A stretch of DNA of 64,000 bases from Balamuthia mandrillaris (GCA_031835245.1 JAVKOQ010000020.1:64501-128500); one strand, 5' to 3'. Counted from the first letter of the stretch, positions 26,269 to 37,787 are shown. Notes: generated by a model not told the origin, from the sequence alone. A program made the numbers and translations.

Positions 26269-29150
26269 TTCTCTTTCTCTTTCTCCCGCATTGAGCTCCC
26301 GTTTTCTGCATTCCTTTTCAACCTTGCGCCTAATGAATTTGTAACCTTTTTAAATTGTTGAGCAGACTATTTGGGAACAACTTCCAACAAGGAGACTTTT
26401 GCTCACTTTGTGTTTAGAGATGTGTTCCCTGGTAGCTACATCATCCAAGTCCATCGCGAAGGATGGTGTTGGGAGAATGAAACCTACAAGTTGGATGTAC
26501 GTTTTATCTCTTTGCTGTTGCTGCTGTTTTTCTTTTAAAAGTAATTAATACCTGTATAACATTAGATCAAAGCAAGAGACGAAGACAGCAAAGAAATGCG
26601 CAAAGACTCTGTTGGCAAACTTCATTACGTCACTCCTGACTTTTCTCAAAGCGGTTATCTCCTCAACATAGTCTCCACCCATGACGTTAACTTTCTCTAC
26701 GGAAGCGGAGACAAGGAGAGAAAGAGTTTGGACCTGACCAAAGGACACAACAGAATCTGCCTCCAAGAACCAGGAGTGTATAAGTTCACCCCCAATTCTT
26801 GTTATCGCTTCGAGGAGAACGTATACACATATGATACGGCCTCTCCTCGAATGCTTGAGTTGGTGGCCACTCATTTCCGGTTGGATGGAGCTATTCAAGT
26901 AGAACTTCCTGCCGACAAACAACTGCCAGACAAAATCGAAATCCAAACAACCAGAGCAACTCAAGGAGCTCCATTGGCTGAAGGTTTGTATCCTGTTCTT
27001 GCCTTTATTGTCGATGCTTGCAATCATTCCACGCTGATTCTCTCTCTCTCTCTCTCACTCATAGAAATGATAATTGCAACGCCAGAAAACAAGCCAGACA
27101 ACTCAAACGCCAACAACAACAAAACCAACAATGTTCCTATCGCTCACCTCTTCAACTACAGCTTATGGGTGAAGCTTGGAGAGCAGCTGACGTTTACACC
27201 AAAGCCTGTTAAAGATTTGCTGTTTTATCCTCGCTCGCAAGCCACAAGCATCACCTCCTTCAACGAGTGTCCTTCTCCTGTCCCTACCATCCAAGCTCGT
27301 CTTGGCAAATATCCTTTTCTGTTTTCGTTCTTCCTTTGTTTCTTTTTCTTTGTTTATCTCGAAGTTTTTCTTGACAACACCCAACATTCATCAGTGGATC
27401 CGTCACGCCGAAAGAACATTCTCAAGATGTTTACATCAAAGTCTTTTCTAAGCGCACTGGAGAGGAAGTGGGTAACACCAAGACTTCCTCTTCTGGCTCT
27501 TACACTATCGGACCTTTCTACGATGATGATGAGTATCGAGTAGTACGTCTTTCGTCCTCATATTCTCCCTTTCTTCCTTCTGCCTTTCTTCGTTCTTACT
27601 TTTTCCTTCTCATCCTCATTTTCATACTGGAAATAACAGGAAGCAGAGAGGGATGGTTACCGAATGGTAGACAAACCAGGCGCCTTTGGTAATTTTGTGG
27701 CACACAAGCTGTCAGAAGTGAACGTGGAAGTGTTGGAAATCGTAGACTCGAAGGAAGTTGGTCTGGGTGGCGTTTTGCTTTCACTCAGCGGAGATGCTTT
27801 CAGGAACAATAGTGCTGCCAACGAAGAAGGCAAACTCACTTTTAGAGGTTTGTTGGCAGGCAAGAACTATTTTCTTCGACCAATGTTGAAGGAATACGTT
27901 TTTGAACCAACCACCCAGGTATTTTTTCCTCCGTCGATAGCTTTTCTTTTCGTTCTTTTGATGTCTTCTTGTTGTTTCACTTCTTAATTAACAAATTCAA
28001 AATGAATTTTTTTAAAAAAAAGAGCTTCGCAATTGCGGATGGTGAGTCAAAGAATTTGCGCTTCAAGGCACAACGCGTGGCGTTCAGCTGCTATGGCTCT
28101 GTCAAGTCTCTCAACGGCCAACCTGAAAAATTTGTCAGTGTGGAGGCTTTTGGTCCCAATGTGCGTCTCTCTCTCTCTACCTCTCTTTCTCTTTTTTCTT
28201 ATTTCCTATGCTGATTTTTGTACCCTTGTTAACACCACTCCAAAAACAATGATAGGGAGAATATGAAGAAGCACAAACAGACGTAAATGGCGAGTTTAGA
28301 TTGAGAGGACTGGTGCCCGGCAAAAAGTACTCTCTGAACGTCAAGCTTGCGGGCTCACGTTTGGAGAGAGCCGCGCCAACTGCTCAACAGCTCGAAGCCA
28401 CCAACGGAGACATCAGAGGCATTAGCTTCATTGTCTTCCGCTCTTCTAAGACCACCGAATTGACTGGAGAAGTCATCGCCTCTCCCAGACTTGCTCTTCC
28501 TACCATTACTGTACGTTTTTTTCTCTCTTTTTGTTTTGCTCTTCTTTATCCTTCGCTCTTCATTTTTAATGGTGCTGATGAACCTTTGGCAAATAAAGGT
28601 GGAACTGTATGGCAAGAACGAAGATGGCAAGAATCAACTGCTCCAAAGCGTCCCTCTCGGCGTCTCCAACTTTTTCACCTTCCACTCCTTGCCCAAGGAC
28701 CAACCTGGCCCTCTTACCATCCGTCTCAAGTCCTCCCTTCCCTCCAATCTCCACAACATCGAAGCTGAAGAGAGAACCATCTCCTCTCTCTCCTCCTCTC
28801 CTTCCCACGTTCAACTCTCCTTCAAAGCCACTCCTCGCAACTTGCAAGAGGAGCTGTTGAGCGGCTCTTCCTCCTTCTTTGGCCTTCTCTTCGTGGTGGC
28901 TGCACTTCTGGCCATTTATCATCACAAGTTGGTGTTGGAGTTCGGCAAGGCAGCGTGGAAAGGAGAGCTTTCCCTCTCCACAGTGGCCAACATGTTGTGG
29001 CGTGCGTCGAAGCAAAGCGGAAACGGCAAGCAAAAGTCGGACGCGGATGTGCAGTCCAGCTTCTTGGCCCCTCATTTGGCACGTCACCAAGCTGCTGGCA
29101 AGAGCAAAGGCGGAAGTTCCCGGAAGAAAGGAAAACCTTCTCGTGCATAA
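23796..29150 (+). CDS. NOMO: NOMO homologue (nodal modulator, ER translocon BOS complex)
   Basis: About 15 exons span 5.3 kb. The start MTTTLRSGLPLLFLVVCGQL is a signal peptide, followed by YGFGGFVKAS, the NOMO opening. The body is a chain of prealbumin/carboxypeptidase-regulatory-like beta domains with the repeated pattern of V-x(5)-G-V-x-(I/V)-x(15)-(T/S)-x-x-x-G-x-(Y/F)-x-F-x-x-(V/L)-x-P-G-x-Y: GGSYIFENVFPGTYSLKASH, GHFVFNGIPCGRYTVVPYY, FRLRGLVPGKKYSLNVKLAG. Near the end one transmembrane helix (FFGLLFVVAALLAIYHHKLV) precedes a basic cytosolic tail rich in Ser and Lys. NOMO works with nicalin and TMEM147 at the ER translocon for multipass membrane protein biogenesis. Introns hold CT tracts. 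Exon borders inside are approximate. Confidence 0.9.
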
Positions 29151-29162
29151 ACGGTGAACGGT

Positions 29163-29166
29163 GGCG

Positions 29167-29206
<40 letters not shown>

Positions 29207-29210
29207 CGCT

Positions 29211-29241
<31 letters not shown>

Positions 29242-29280
29242 CCTCTCTCCCTCTCTCCCTCTCTCCCTCTCTCCCTCCTC
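29163..29280. repeat. CT-rich 3' flank of NOMO
   Basis: CT and CTCC repeats begin 12 bases after the NOMO stop codon and continue for about 115 bases, probably in the 3' UTR. Confidence 0.9.
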
Positions 29281-29565
29281 TATTTTGTTTTTGTTTTCTT
29301 TTTTTTATTTATTTTAAAACGTTCATTTGTTAAACAAACAAACAAAAACAAAGATCTAAACTGCAGTTAAAAAAGATATTCTTTCTTGAGAGTCAAAGGA
29401 AAGAGAGAGAGAGAGCAGCAAGTACACAAGACTTGCTTCTCTCTCGCTGGCCTACCTTCCTTGTGCCCTACACTCTCGGTAGCAAACACACTGCGCAAAA
29501 ACTCAAACGTCAGCAAACCGGCGCTTGGAGCTTGTGGAATAACTTTTGGAAGGTGGGGTCGCCCA

Positions 29566-31519
29566 TCACCTCTTCCCTGCCCATCCTCCCAGATGGGCCG
29601 CGCAGCAAGGCCAAGCCCTGTTTTTTTTTGATACCCATTGGCTTCCAGAACCAAGAAGGGCAGCAACAACAATAGGATAGGATGCCTTATAACACCACAG
29701 CACCCGGCGGGCAGAGTTGTGAGGCTCCACTGTCAAAGGGGAGAGGTGCACTCCCACCACCGCACTCAGGGCACCCTCCGAAATATGCTTCTCATTTTTG
29801 TCGCTGAAGACGTTGTATTCCACCACGCCACATCGTTGTCGAAGAGCCGCTTGGAGTACCGTCGTCTTTCCTACACCAGTGGGTCCCTTCGCCACCAATA
29901 TTCTCCTGGGAACATTGCGGAAAGCCCGAGCTCCTTCTTGATTCTTTCGATAGCTTGGGCACGTGCCGACCGAACTTTAGGGCGATAAAACAAGCTTGGA
30001 ACGCACAGCGAGGGATAAGGCCCTTGGATGGGGGTCGCACTTTTTGGGGGTGCTTTCGCACAGCAACCACCCCGCCCAAAGGAGAAAATGTGCCTTTTAG
30101 GGGAGATTTTAATGACCTGTGTAACGCTTACAATTGTTTATACAAACAGGCAGGAGGAATCGGGACCTCAAAGATGGAGACCCCCGTTATGACCAGGTAG
30201 CTCCGTTGTTCGTTTACACATCTTGTCTTTTGCAAAGATAAAGTCAGCTTCTCCAAGGGCGTAAGTCCTGCTTGGCTTTTGTCTTTTGCTTCTCGTGTTG
30301 TGCGAATAACTTCTTTAGGAGCTGGTAGCCTACCAGCTGGAAGCAGTTGACGGCCCGCAGTGCCTCTCCTAGTTGCGAGGACCTTTCCCCGTTGTTCGAT
30401 AATCGTCCGCCAGCACGGGCGCGAGGCTGGACCAAGAGAATTAGGACCTCACGGACCTAGAGAATTAGGTCATAATTCTCTTCGACTCTGTTCTGCCAGA
30501 GTCATCTTCTTGGCTATCTCGTTGCCCACCAAGCTCTCTGCGAGAGTTCTTACCTTCCTTCGCTGACGTTAGGTCCCGCGCTGCTCGTTGTTTGTTGCTT
30601 GTCTCTCTTTCTCTCTGGAAAAAACTTTTTAAGTTACATCCACTTTTTAGGGTACAAGCCGCGGAACACTGCTATGCAAGGAGAAGAAGAAGAAGAAGAA
30701 GAAGAAGAAGAAGAAGAAGAAGAAGAAGAAGAAGAAGAAGAACAAGAAGAAGAACAAGAAGAACAAGAAGAAGAAGAACAAGAAGAAGAAGAACAGAAAC
30801 GGACAGCTCTTACGCTTACTCAGAAGGGGTGGGGGTAAAGTTGGCCAGGTCGTAGAGTGCTTCCGTCCTGTCGTCACACTCATAGAGAGTGTCCAACGGC
30901 TTGACAAATTTTTTAAAGCGCTCGTGCTGGTGGGCAAACTCCTTCATTTCTAATGAGTCCATGTCGCCATAGGCTCGAGCGTAACGGAGTACTGTGCGCC
31001 AATACTCCTTGGTCAAGCTTCTGCAACCATTTACTCGTTTGGCTGGCGAAGGACGCTCAGCCATGTCCATTTCACTCTTGAATACTTGGCGTAGGCATCA
31101 GGGTCACTGTCAGAAGCCGCCTTCCTTTGGAATTCGATGATGTCGTGCATGCACTCGGAGTACTTGGGGTGTTTGCGGGTGATATCAGGCCACAGTTGTA
31201 ACCGACCCTGCTCCTTTTCTTTCCTCTAGGTGGCCCACTGTGCGCACACTCCTTTTGACCTCATCAAGGAAGCCTCCCAAAACCCAAAAGCAGGTGCTTC
31301 AGAGCAAGCAAATAGGCAAGAGGGAAGCTCCTCAAGTTTGCAGCTGAGCTGAAGCAGAAGCCTTTGAGTTTTGGGGAGGATGAGAGACGATTGGTAGGTG
31401 CTCTGTTGGAGTAAGCTTGCTGGTTGAAATGTTGCTTCTTCCGGGGCTTGTTGGTAGGATTGAAAGGAATTGAGTTTCTGGTGCTTGTCTTGGTCTGGTT
31501 CCATGGTTGTAGCGGGCAT
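29566..31519 (-). pseudogene. Decayed locus with a P-loop ATPase fragment and other coding remnants
   Basis: On the minus strand near 29640-29915 a frame reads RRILVAKGPTGVGKTTVLQA, a Walker A motif, continuing into beta-strand-like sequence. A second block (30816-31210) reads WPDITRKHPKYSECMHDIIE in one frame and CRSLTKEYWRTVLRYARAYG in another. A third (31226-31519) has Gln/Leu-rich sequence. Codon-like composition without a continuous reading frame indicates a broken gene or several fragments. The parent family is not recognised; AAA-type or RHS-like multigene ATPases are possible but not shown. A (GAA)n array (30677-30795) splits the locus. Confidence 0.4.
30677..30797. repeat. (GAA)n tract
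   Basis: About 40 GAA units with CAA interruptions inside the decayed minus-strand locus. On that strand it reads TTC. Confidence 0.95.
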
Positions 31520-32270
31520 TTCATGTCGGTAGGGGTAACCCGGGTTGGCAGGAGTTCGGGAATAGTAGTGTTGGTTTGTGTTCGTTGGGTGGTCGGGCTC
31601 TGCTTGGCTTGTGCTGGTCAGGCGTCCGTGGTCGGATAGATATATCGTCAGGCTTGGCTCTGCTTCTAGTGCGGTCGTGGTGTTGGCTGTTTCTCAGGTT
31701 GGAGGGGATCGGCGGCTGGTTTGCTTGCTGTTTCTCAGGCTTGGCTCTGCTTCAGGTGTGGTCGTGAGTGTTGCTGGGGTTGAGCGCACTCGTGTCGTCT
31801 GGAGTTGCAATGGATTCATGTCGTCATTTTGATGGAAATTTCCTTTTAGTGGAAATTTCGAGTTAGTTAACTTCTTATACATGACGACATGAAATGCGAT
31901 TAATTATCCCTTTTTTTGTGCATTACCTTTTGGTTCAATTACTTTTTCCGTTGGTCGTTGGTAGGTTGATGCTGGTAGGCCGAACAGAAGTTGATAGTTG
32001 TTCCGGCGGGGTCGTAGGTCGTAGGTAGTAGGTAGTTGTTGGGCTGACGGAGAGGGAAGTTGTCCGGCTTGTCGGAGGGCAGGCGCAGGGTCGTAGCGAA
32101 GGCAGTTGTTCCGGCAGCGGGCAAGGGGGAGGGTGGGGTGGAGGAGGACCTTTATGGCAGAAACACAAAAAACAAAAGAAAAAGAAAGTACGGCGTAAAT
32201 GCGGACAAAAAAACATTCAAAGCATAGGAAAGTACCTTGTTTTCTCTGTGGGACGTCATGTCGGCTGCTG
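31520..32270. other. Low-information stretch with short direct repeats
   Basis: The phrase TCAGGCTTGGCTCTGCTTC occurs at about 31649 and 31736. A minus-strand frame at 32140-31940 is Pro/Thr-rich (PLPAAGTTAFATTLRLPSDK) and sits between an AG acceptor near 32150 and a stop. It could be a terminal exon preceded by an ATG exon near 32258-32236 (MTSHRENK, donor GTACTT). Evidence is weak. Confidence 0.25.
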
Positions 32271-32279
32271 CTGAGTATT

Positions 32280-32707
32280 TATCTGGCTAGCGGGTCAAAG
32301 TTGTGTTGGTGGTGGAACAAGAAAAAGGGGTGAAGGTTCCCAAAAGCTGAGAAATCAGAGGAGAGATAGAGGGGTAACGGGAGGGGACGTACCTTGTAGT
32401 CATAATGGCTCGGCATACATAAACGATGGAACGAAGAGGGAAAGAGCGAGAGATAGAGAGAGAGCGAGAGAGAGAGAGAGACGGAAAAGGGATAGGGGAC
32501 GTACCTTGAAGTTTCTTGGCTTACATAAATGATGGAACAAAGAGGAAAGAGAGAAGGAGAGAGAGACAGAGAGGAAAAAGGGGTAGGGGACGTACCTTGA
32601 AGTTTCTTGGCTTTATAACGGAAATTAAACGACGGAGAGCAGAAATGAGGAGGAGGCGTACCTTGTAAACACATTGGCATGGTTGGAAAAAAAGGAATGA
32701 TATGTAC

Positions 32708-32743
<36 letters not shown>

Positions 32744-33290
32744 TAGTGATGTTGCTACGGCCTGGCAAGTCCACATCCACATCCACATTCACACATCCAC
32801 ATCCACATCCACGTCCACGTCCAAGTCCACATCCACATCCACATCCACATCCACATCCACGTCCACGTCCACATCCACATCCACATCCACATCCACATCC
32901 ACATCCAAAGTCCACTCCTCCTCCACCCCTTCTATCTACATAAGGACAACAAAGAAAAGAAAAGAAAATAAGTGTAGTTAGTCTGCAACAAACAAATGGG
33001 AGGGAGTGAAGGGGGAGGGAGGGGAATGGAGGGGGGGGAGGTGCGGTGGAGGAGGCGCAGTTGACTCAGGAAACGAACAAACACAATTGACCACATACAA
33101 CAGACACACACAAACAAATAGTGAGAGAGAGTTTGTTTTGTTACCACGAGAACAAAAGAAAAAAAAGTGTAGTTAGTATCCAACAAACAAATGGGGAGGG
33201 AGAGGGGGGGGGGGAGGGAGGGGGAGGTTCGAGGTGGAGGAGGCGAAGTTGAACTCAAGAAAGAGAGAAAGTTAGTGGAGTTGGGTTAGT
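32280..33290 (-). repeat. Tandem exon-like repeat array with repeated splice-like signals
   Basis: Four degenerate units of about 90-115 bases (near 32380, 32495, 32585, 32655) each carry the minus-strand sequence AAGGTACGTCCCC, a good donor consensus after a short unit such as CCAAGAAACTTC. Further on, a unit of about 195 bases is duplicated (32955-33060 and 33151-33250); its minus strand holds TACTAACTACACTT, matching the branch-point consensus, and one copy has a TTTGTTTGTTGCAG acceptor. The encoded peptides are short and of low complexity. It could be a gene of many mini-exons or a non-coding satellite. Confidence 0.5.
32772..32908. repeat. (CCACAT)n hexanucleotide repeat
   Basis: About 22 units of CCACAT with CCACGT and CCAAGT variants. 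It directly follows a GA run (32711-32740). The translated Thr-Ser or His-Pro ORFs are artefacts. Confidence 0.95.
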
Positions 33291-33486
33291 TGGGAGACGA
33301 CTGAGGAAAGTTCTTCTGATTACATAGACGGCGGTGATCCACGGAAAGATAGAGGAAAGATAGAAAGAAAGAAACAACAAGAACGAAACGACAAGAAAGA
33401 ATATCAGAAAAATAAGAGAAGAAAAAGAAAGGTGAATACCTGGTCGTACCAAACTGTTCTCTGCTCAGGTCTTTCCAAAGTACGTT

Positions 33487-33695
33487 GGTTGAAGGCGTAG
33501 GCGTTGGTAGATGTAGAAAGCGTAGGCGTTGGTAGATGTAGAACTCGTAGGCGTTGGTAGATGTTGAAATCGTAGGCGTTGGTAGATGTAGAAAGTGTAG
33601 GCGTTGGTAGACGTAGAAAGCGTAGGCGTTGGTAGATGTAGAACTCGTAGGCGTTGGTAGATGTAGAACTCGTAGACGTTGGTAGACGTAGAAAT
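33487..33695. repeat. 25-base minisatellite
   Basis: About eight copies of a unit beginning GTAGGCGTTGGTAGATGTAG plus AAAGC, AACTC or AAATC. The unit length is not a multiple of three, so each ORF across it cycles through frames. GA and CAGAGA arrays follow (33711-33806, 33895-33972). Confidence 0.92.
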
Positions 33696-33708
33696 ACATT
33701 CCTGTATG

Positions 33709-33755
<47 letters not shown>

Positions 33756-33891
33756 CAGAGACAGAGACAGAGACAGAGACAGAGACAGAGACAGAGACAG
33801 AGAGAGATCGACGAGGACTCAGCCAGGCATGTAACCCCGCCTCCTCCACCTCAAATACTTACCGTTCCAGTTGCAGATCGACGGACGGACG

Positions 33892-33938
<47 letters not shown>

Positions 33939-33973
33939 GAACAGAGAGAGAGGAAGAGAGAGAGAGAGAGAGT

Positions 33974-35467
33974 CTACGCAGCCCACGGAACCATGTCCAA
34001 CCAATCCAAAAAGAGCTCACGGGCAGGTTGCAAGCGCTCCATGTGGCGGATCGGTTCAAAACACCATGTCAAGGCCAAGGGGGACAATACCATTGCAACG
34101 TTGCTGGCGCTCATCCGGTTCTGGTCCTGCTCGCTCACAACGGCGCGGCCCAGTTGCAAGATTTCTTTCAGCCAGGTCCTACTGCGGTCGTCCAATTGTC
34201 TCCATACCTCTGCGGGGTCCAAGTCCAAGTCCTCAGGTTTCTTCCTTGCGGCGATCCAAACGCTCTCAGGGATGATACCTTCCTCGAATGCCTTGCGGTA
34301 TTTGCTTAGAATGAATCCGGTGATGTCGTGGACGTCCTCCTTGCTCCATTTGATGGTTCGTTTCCGAGCGTCCATGGCGAGCAGTTGGTTTATCCGTATC
34401 TTTCTTCCTGATAGTCGCAAGATTCCTTCGGTTTCTAGCACGTCTGTCTGCTGGAGGACGCTCAGGGCGGCTGCAACGTTCCTCGGTAATGCCTGTTCCA
34501 CTTGGTGGTGGTTCTGTCTCAGGCGGCGGTTGCGCTTTCCGCGGAGGGGATTGGGCAAGACCCTCCTGGCTTCCTTCATAGCCCAGCTCCAACCGCAGCC
34601 TTTGGTGGACCTCTGGGCCTGCTGATTTATCTTCATCTTAGGTGGCTCAGAGGGTGGTAGCGTTTGAGGCTGTGGTGGTTGCGGTGTAAGGGGCACATCT
34701 GACTGCTTGGGTTGATGGAGTTCGGCGGTACTGGCGAGAGGCTTGACTTGTGGTAGATGGTTCCTTGGCTTTTGGGCATCCCCAACGTCATCTTCGGGGG
34801 CGCATTCACGGTGGGCAGGCTCCTCATGCTGCTGCGGTGACAGGGGGGTGGGGTCCAGCCTGAGGCGCTGTGGCTTCTTCTCCTGGATGGCATCGATTGG
34901 TATCTTGAATGGCTGCAGATCATAATCGGAGGGCTGATCCGCTGGGATGACATCCGTTCGGCTGAGGTCATTGCACGCGTCGAGATCGTAGGGAAGGATC
35001 GCGGACGCGTCGACGGCAACTTCCGGCTTGCTTTCGGGCAGGGTCATCTTCTGGTCGTCCAAAACGGCGGCGGGCTCGGCAAGTTCCATGTTCAAAGGGG
35101 CAGCGGGCGTGGCATTGACCAAGCTCTTCATGGTCCAGTGCTTGTGGTCTGCCATTTCCAAAAGGGCGGCAACGGCGGTGATTTCCAAGGTCTCGGTGGC
35201 AACTTCCATGTCCAAACAGGCGGCAGAGGGCTGTTCAATGGGAGCGAGGGGGCATTGGTCTGGTTTACCGGCGGCGGGGGCGGGGGCTGGAGCGGGGGCA
35301 GGGGTGGGGGCGGGGGCGGCGACGGCAGCAACTGGAAGGGCGGCGGCAGCTCTGGGGCGGTGAGGGGCTGGCAGCTCTGGTTCCTGGCGGCTCATGGCTT
35401 CCCAAAAGGCAACCTTCGACTTGACGGATCCAACCTGAAAGATTGAAGGAGAGTGGGAGAAGTTCAT
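33974..35467 (-). CDS. RhoGAP domain protein with long Pro/Ala-rich N-terminus
   Basis: A 497-residue ORF from ATG 35467. Residues 20-320 are of low complexity: an Ala/Pro run (APAPTPAPAPAPAPAAG), acidic stretches and Pro-Gln repeats. Residues about 320-485 form a RhoGAP domain: ALPRNVAAALSVLQQTDVLE, the arginine-finger loop EGILRLSG, KEDVHDITGFILSKYRKAF, and MSASNVAMVLSPLALTW, equivalent to the NLAxxFxPxL signature. It would accelerate GTP hydrolysis on Rho/Rac GTPases controlling actin. An intron may separate the first ten codons, since TTTCAG/GTTGG near 35437 resembles an acceptor; then the true start is further upstream. It stops only 3 bases from a GA array. Confidence 0.85.
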   Translation of the reverse strand: MNFSHSPSIFQVGSVKSKVAFWEAMSRQEPELPAPHRPRAAAALPVAAVAAPAPTPAPAPAPAPAAGKPDQCPLAPIEQPSAACLDMEVATETLEITAVAALLEMADHKHWTMKSLVNATPAAPLNMELAEPAAVLDDQKMTLPESKPEVAVDASAILPYDLDACNDLSRTDVIPADQPSDYDLQPFKIPIDAIQEKKPQRLRLDPTPLSPQQHEEPAHRECAPEDDVGDAQKPRNHLPQVKPLASTAELHQPKQSDVPLTPQPPQPQTLPPSEPPKMKINQQAQRSTKGCGWSWAMKEARRVLPNPLRGKRNRRLRQNHHQVEQALPRNVAAALSVLQQTDVLETEGILRLSGRKIRINQLLAMDARKRTIKWSKEDVHDITGFILSKYRKAFEEGIIPESVWIAARKKPEDLDLDPAEVWRQLDDRSRTWLKEILQLGRAVVSEQDQNRMSASNVAMVLSPLALTWCFEPIRHMERLQPARELFLDWLDMVPWAA

Positions 35468-36119
35468 TTTTTTTGTTTGTGGTTTCTTTGAGTGTTTGTT
35501 TAAAAGAATTAGCAAAGCGTCAAAAAAGCTTTGAATGAAGGGATAAGGGAGTGTCCGTGAAACGGGTTTTAAAGAATATCAGCGCTGGTAAGAGTGATAA
35601 CAGTTGTGTGAGGGGAGGGTCACAGTGTGAGAAGAACTCGATGTGTATCGTTTCTAGTTGAAACTACAAAATAAAAAAAATATCGTTTTGGCGCACTTCT
35701 AACCGAGCGAAGAGGAGCCAAGCGGTAACGGTCAGTTTTCTTTCCAAATAGCATCTGTTTCACCAACCGCCATCCCGCCTGGAAGCTTCATTGGTCCGGC
35801 CCGTCCGCCTCAACTCCATTCTTCCCCGCTCTCCTTTTTTATTCCTCTTTATCCGCCGACTCGACATCTCGTTCGGATGGAGCATCTCGCATTGGTGGGG
35901 AAAATTCGAAAGGGGACAAAAACGGGGAAAGAGATGGTAAAAAAGGCGAACAATAGTTCCGCTCCGATCCAAACTCCCGCTCGTTTAAAGTTCACGGATG
36001 GATCTCTTTTTTTTTTTTTCTATTGGAGAAGAAAATTCGAATGAAAATTTACGATTGTTCATTAGAGAAGAAAATTCACCCAAGATCGAGCTCACTTCAC
36101 GGGGACATCTGATTTTTTA
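35468..36119. other. Divergent spacer between RhoGAP and VOC genes
   Basis: AT-rich, with a repeated phrase GAAGAAAATTC (near 36028, 36068, and related at 36122). A plus-strand ORF from 35998 has poor coding character. No confident gene. Confidence 0.4.
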
Positions 36120-36661
36120 TTGGAGAAGAATTGGCATGACGTGGCAAACGAGCTTTTTTGCGGACTGCCCTGTTTTTTCCGCGTCGTCGTGGAACAAGCC
36201 CAAAAAGAAAAAGATGGACGAAGGAGGACGCCGCAAGCGTTTGCCAGAGATGACCTGGGCTACATTGTTGCTCTTGAACACATCAACTTGAATATTCCTG
36301 AAACGGTGCTCCTTCGAGATATCTCTCCTTTTTTTTAAACAATTAAACGAGTGTTTTCTGTTCGCTCATCAGAAAAAAAAATTGTACAAAGGGACCAGCC
36401 TCTACGTTTTATTTTGAAGGTTTGGGTCTGACCAGGGATCCTTATCTACGAGTGGGAGCGCGTACCATGTGGGCCAACGCTGGATGGCAACAGATTCATC
36501 TTCCTCGTGGGTAAGAAGTGTCTGCCACCAACTTTTTTAATAGGTGTTATTTACTAAGTAACACCTACTTACAAACCCTTTTTCTTTCTGTTGTTCTCTG
36601 CTTCTCTGCTCCTCTTCTTCTCTTTTATCTTCTTCTTCTCTTCTGGTGGTTCTCTTCGCTA

Positions 36662-36749
<88 letters not shown>

Positions 36750-37017
36750 TTCTCTCTTTCTCTCTTCACTTTCCTGTTGCGTTGGTATTGCAGCAATCCA
36801 GCTCAGGTGGTGAGAGGCCACATCGGTCTGATAATGCCGTCGTTGGAGGAGCTGATGCAGCGCTTACGGTCTATCCGCTTTAACCAAGAAACTTTGTTCT
36901 CGTGGGAATTCGTTCCTCCTTCTTCTGGTGATGAAGGTTTCTTTCTTGCTTTACTTGTCTTCTCTTATTCGCTTCTCTTTGTCTCCTGTTCTCTTCTCTG
37001 CTCTGTTGCTTCTCTCT

Positions 37018-37052
<35 letters not shown>

Positions 37053-37787
37053 TCTGTCTCCTTCATTTTCTTTATGCCTTAACATCCGAAGCAAACCCAA
37101 ACAGAATGTTCCTTATCTTGGAACTACATCGATGGTTTCGATCCAACAAAAGAAGGCTACGTGCGAGTAACAGGTCCCTATGGCAACCGCTTCCATTGTT
37201 ACCAAAACACCGCCGCCATCTCCTTCAAAGGCGGCCTTGGCATTGCCTAGCTGGAAGAAACTTGTCAACGTGGAACGGCCGCCTCCATCGCCCGTTTCTA
37301 CTTGCATCACTTTGATGCTCCCACTCAAGTTGTTCCGTTACCCTGATCACCAGCGGAAGAAGGAAAGAAAGAAGAAGATGGATTGAAGGTTGCCATCATT
37401 CGAGTTGGGACGAATCCACGGCTTATCTTTAGAGAGGGCGAAGCAGAAGATGAACGAAAAGATGATTCAAAGTTGGGATACCATGTTTGTATTTATGTGA
37501 CTCGGTTCTCAAAAGTCTACGAAAGTTTTCGCGCAGCGGATCTGCTCTTCAGTGAGAATCGGTTCGACGATCGCTATGACACCTTGGAGCAGGCTTTAGA
37601 AGCTCATCAGTTTCGCTTTGCCAAGATCGTCAGCACGAACGAAGATGAAGAAGGAAAGAAGAAGAAGAAAGAAGACGGAGCAACGCTGCACGCGTTGGAG
37701 CATGAGGTGAGGTCGTTGGGGCACCCGTCGTTCATGCGACCGCTGGTAAATCGTATTGGTACCACTGGCATTTATTGCTCGCAGTAA
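36120..37787 (+). CDS. VOC (glyoxalase-fold) protein, multi-exon
   Basis: Exon pieces assemble a vicinal-oxygen-chelate fold: LGYIVALEHINLNIPE (36260-36303), FYFEGLGLTRDPYLRVGART followed by MWANAGWQQIHLPRG (to 36511), VVRGHIGLIMPSLEELMQRL (from about 36805), NYIDGFDPTKEGYVRVTGPY, and a last exon (37385-37787) with VAIIRVGTNPRLIFREGE and LGYHVCIYVTRFSKVYESF. The H of LEHIN and the later G-x-I-E-type loops are where VOC enzymes bind metal, though the glyoxalase I set of ligands is not obvious. One intron has a 100-base CT run (36667-36765). Substrate unknown. The 5' end is unresolved: no ATG lies in the first exon's frame, so an upstream exon is probably missing. Confidence 0.65.
36667..36765. 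repeat. (CT)n microsatellite in a VOC gene intron
   Basis: A CT run of about 75 bases grades into CTTT-containing units, between a GTAAGA donor near 36511 and the next exon. Confidence 0.95.

Noticed and set aside
32679-32981. CRISPR-like array at the CCACAT and 25-base repeats
   Set aside because: The repeats are contiguous with no unique spacers, and the genome is eukaryotic.
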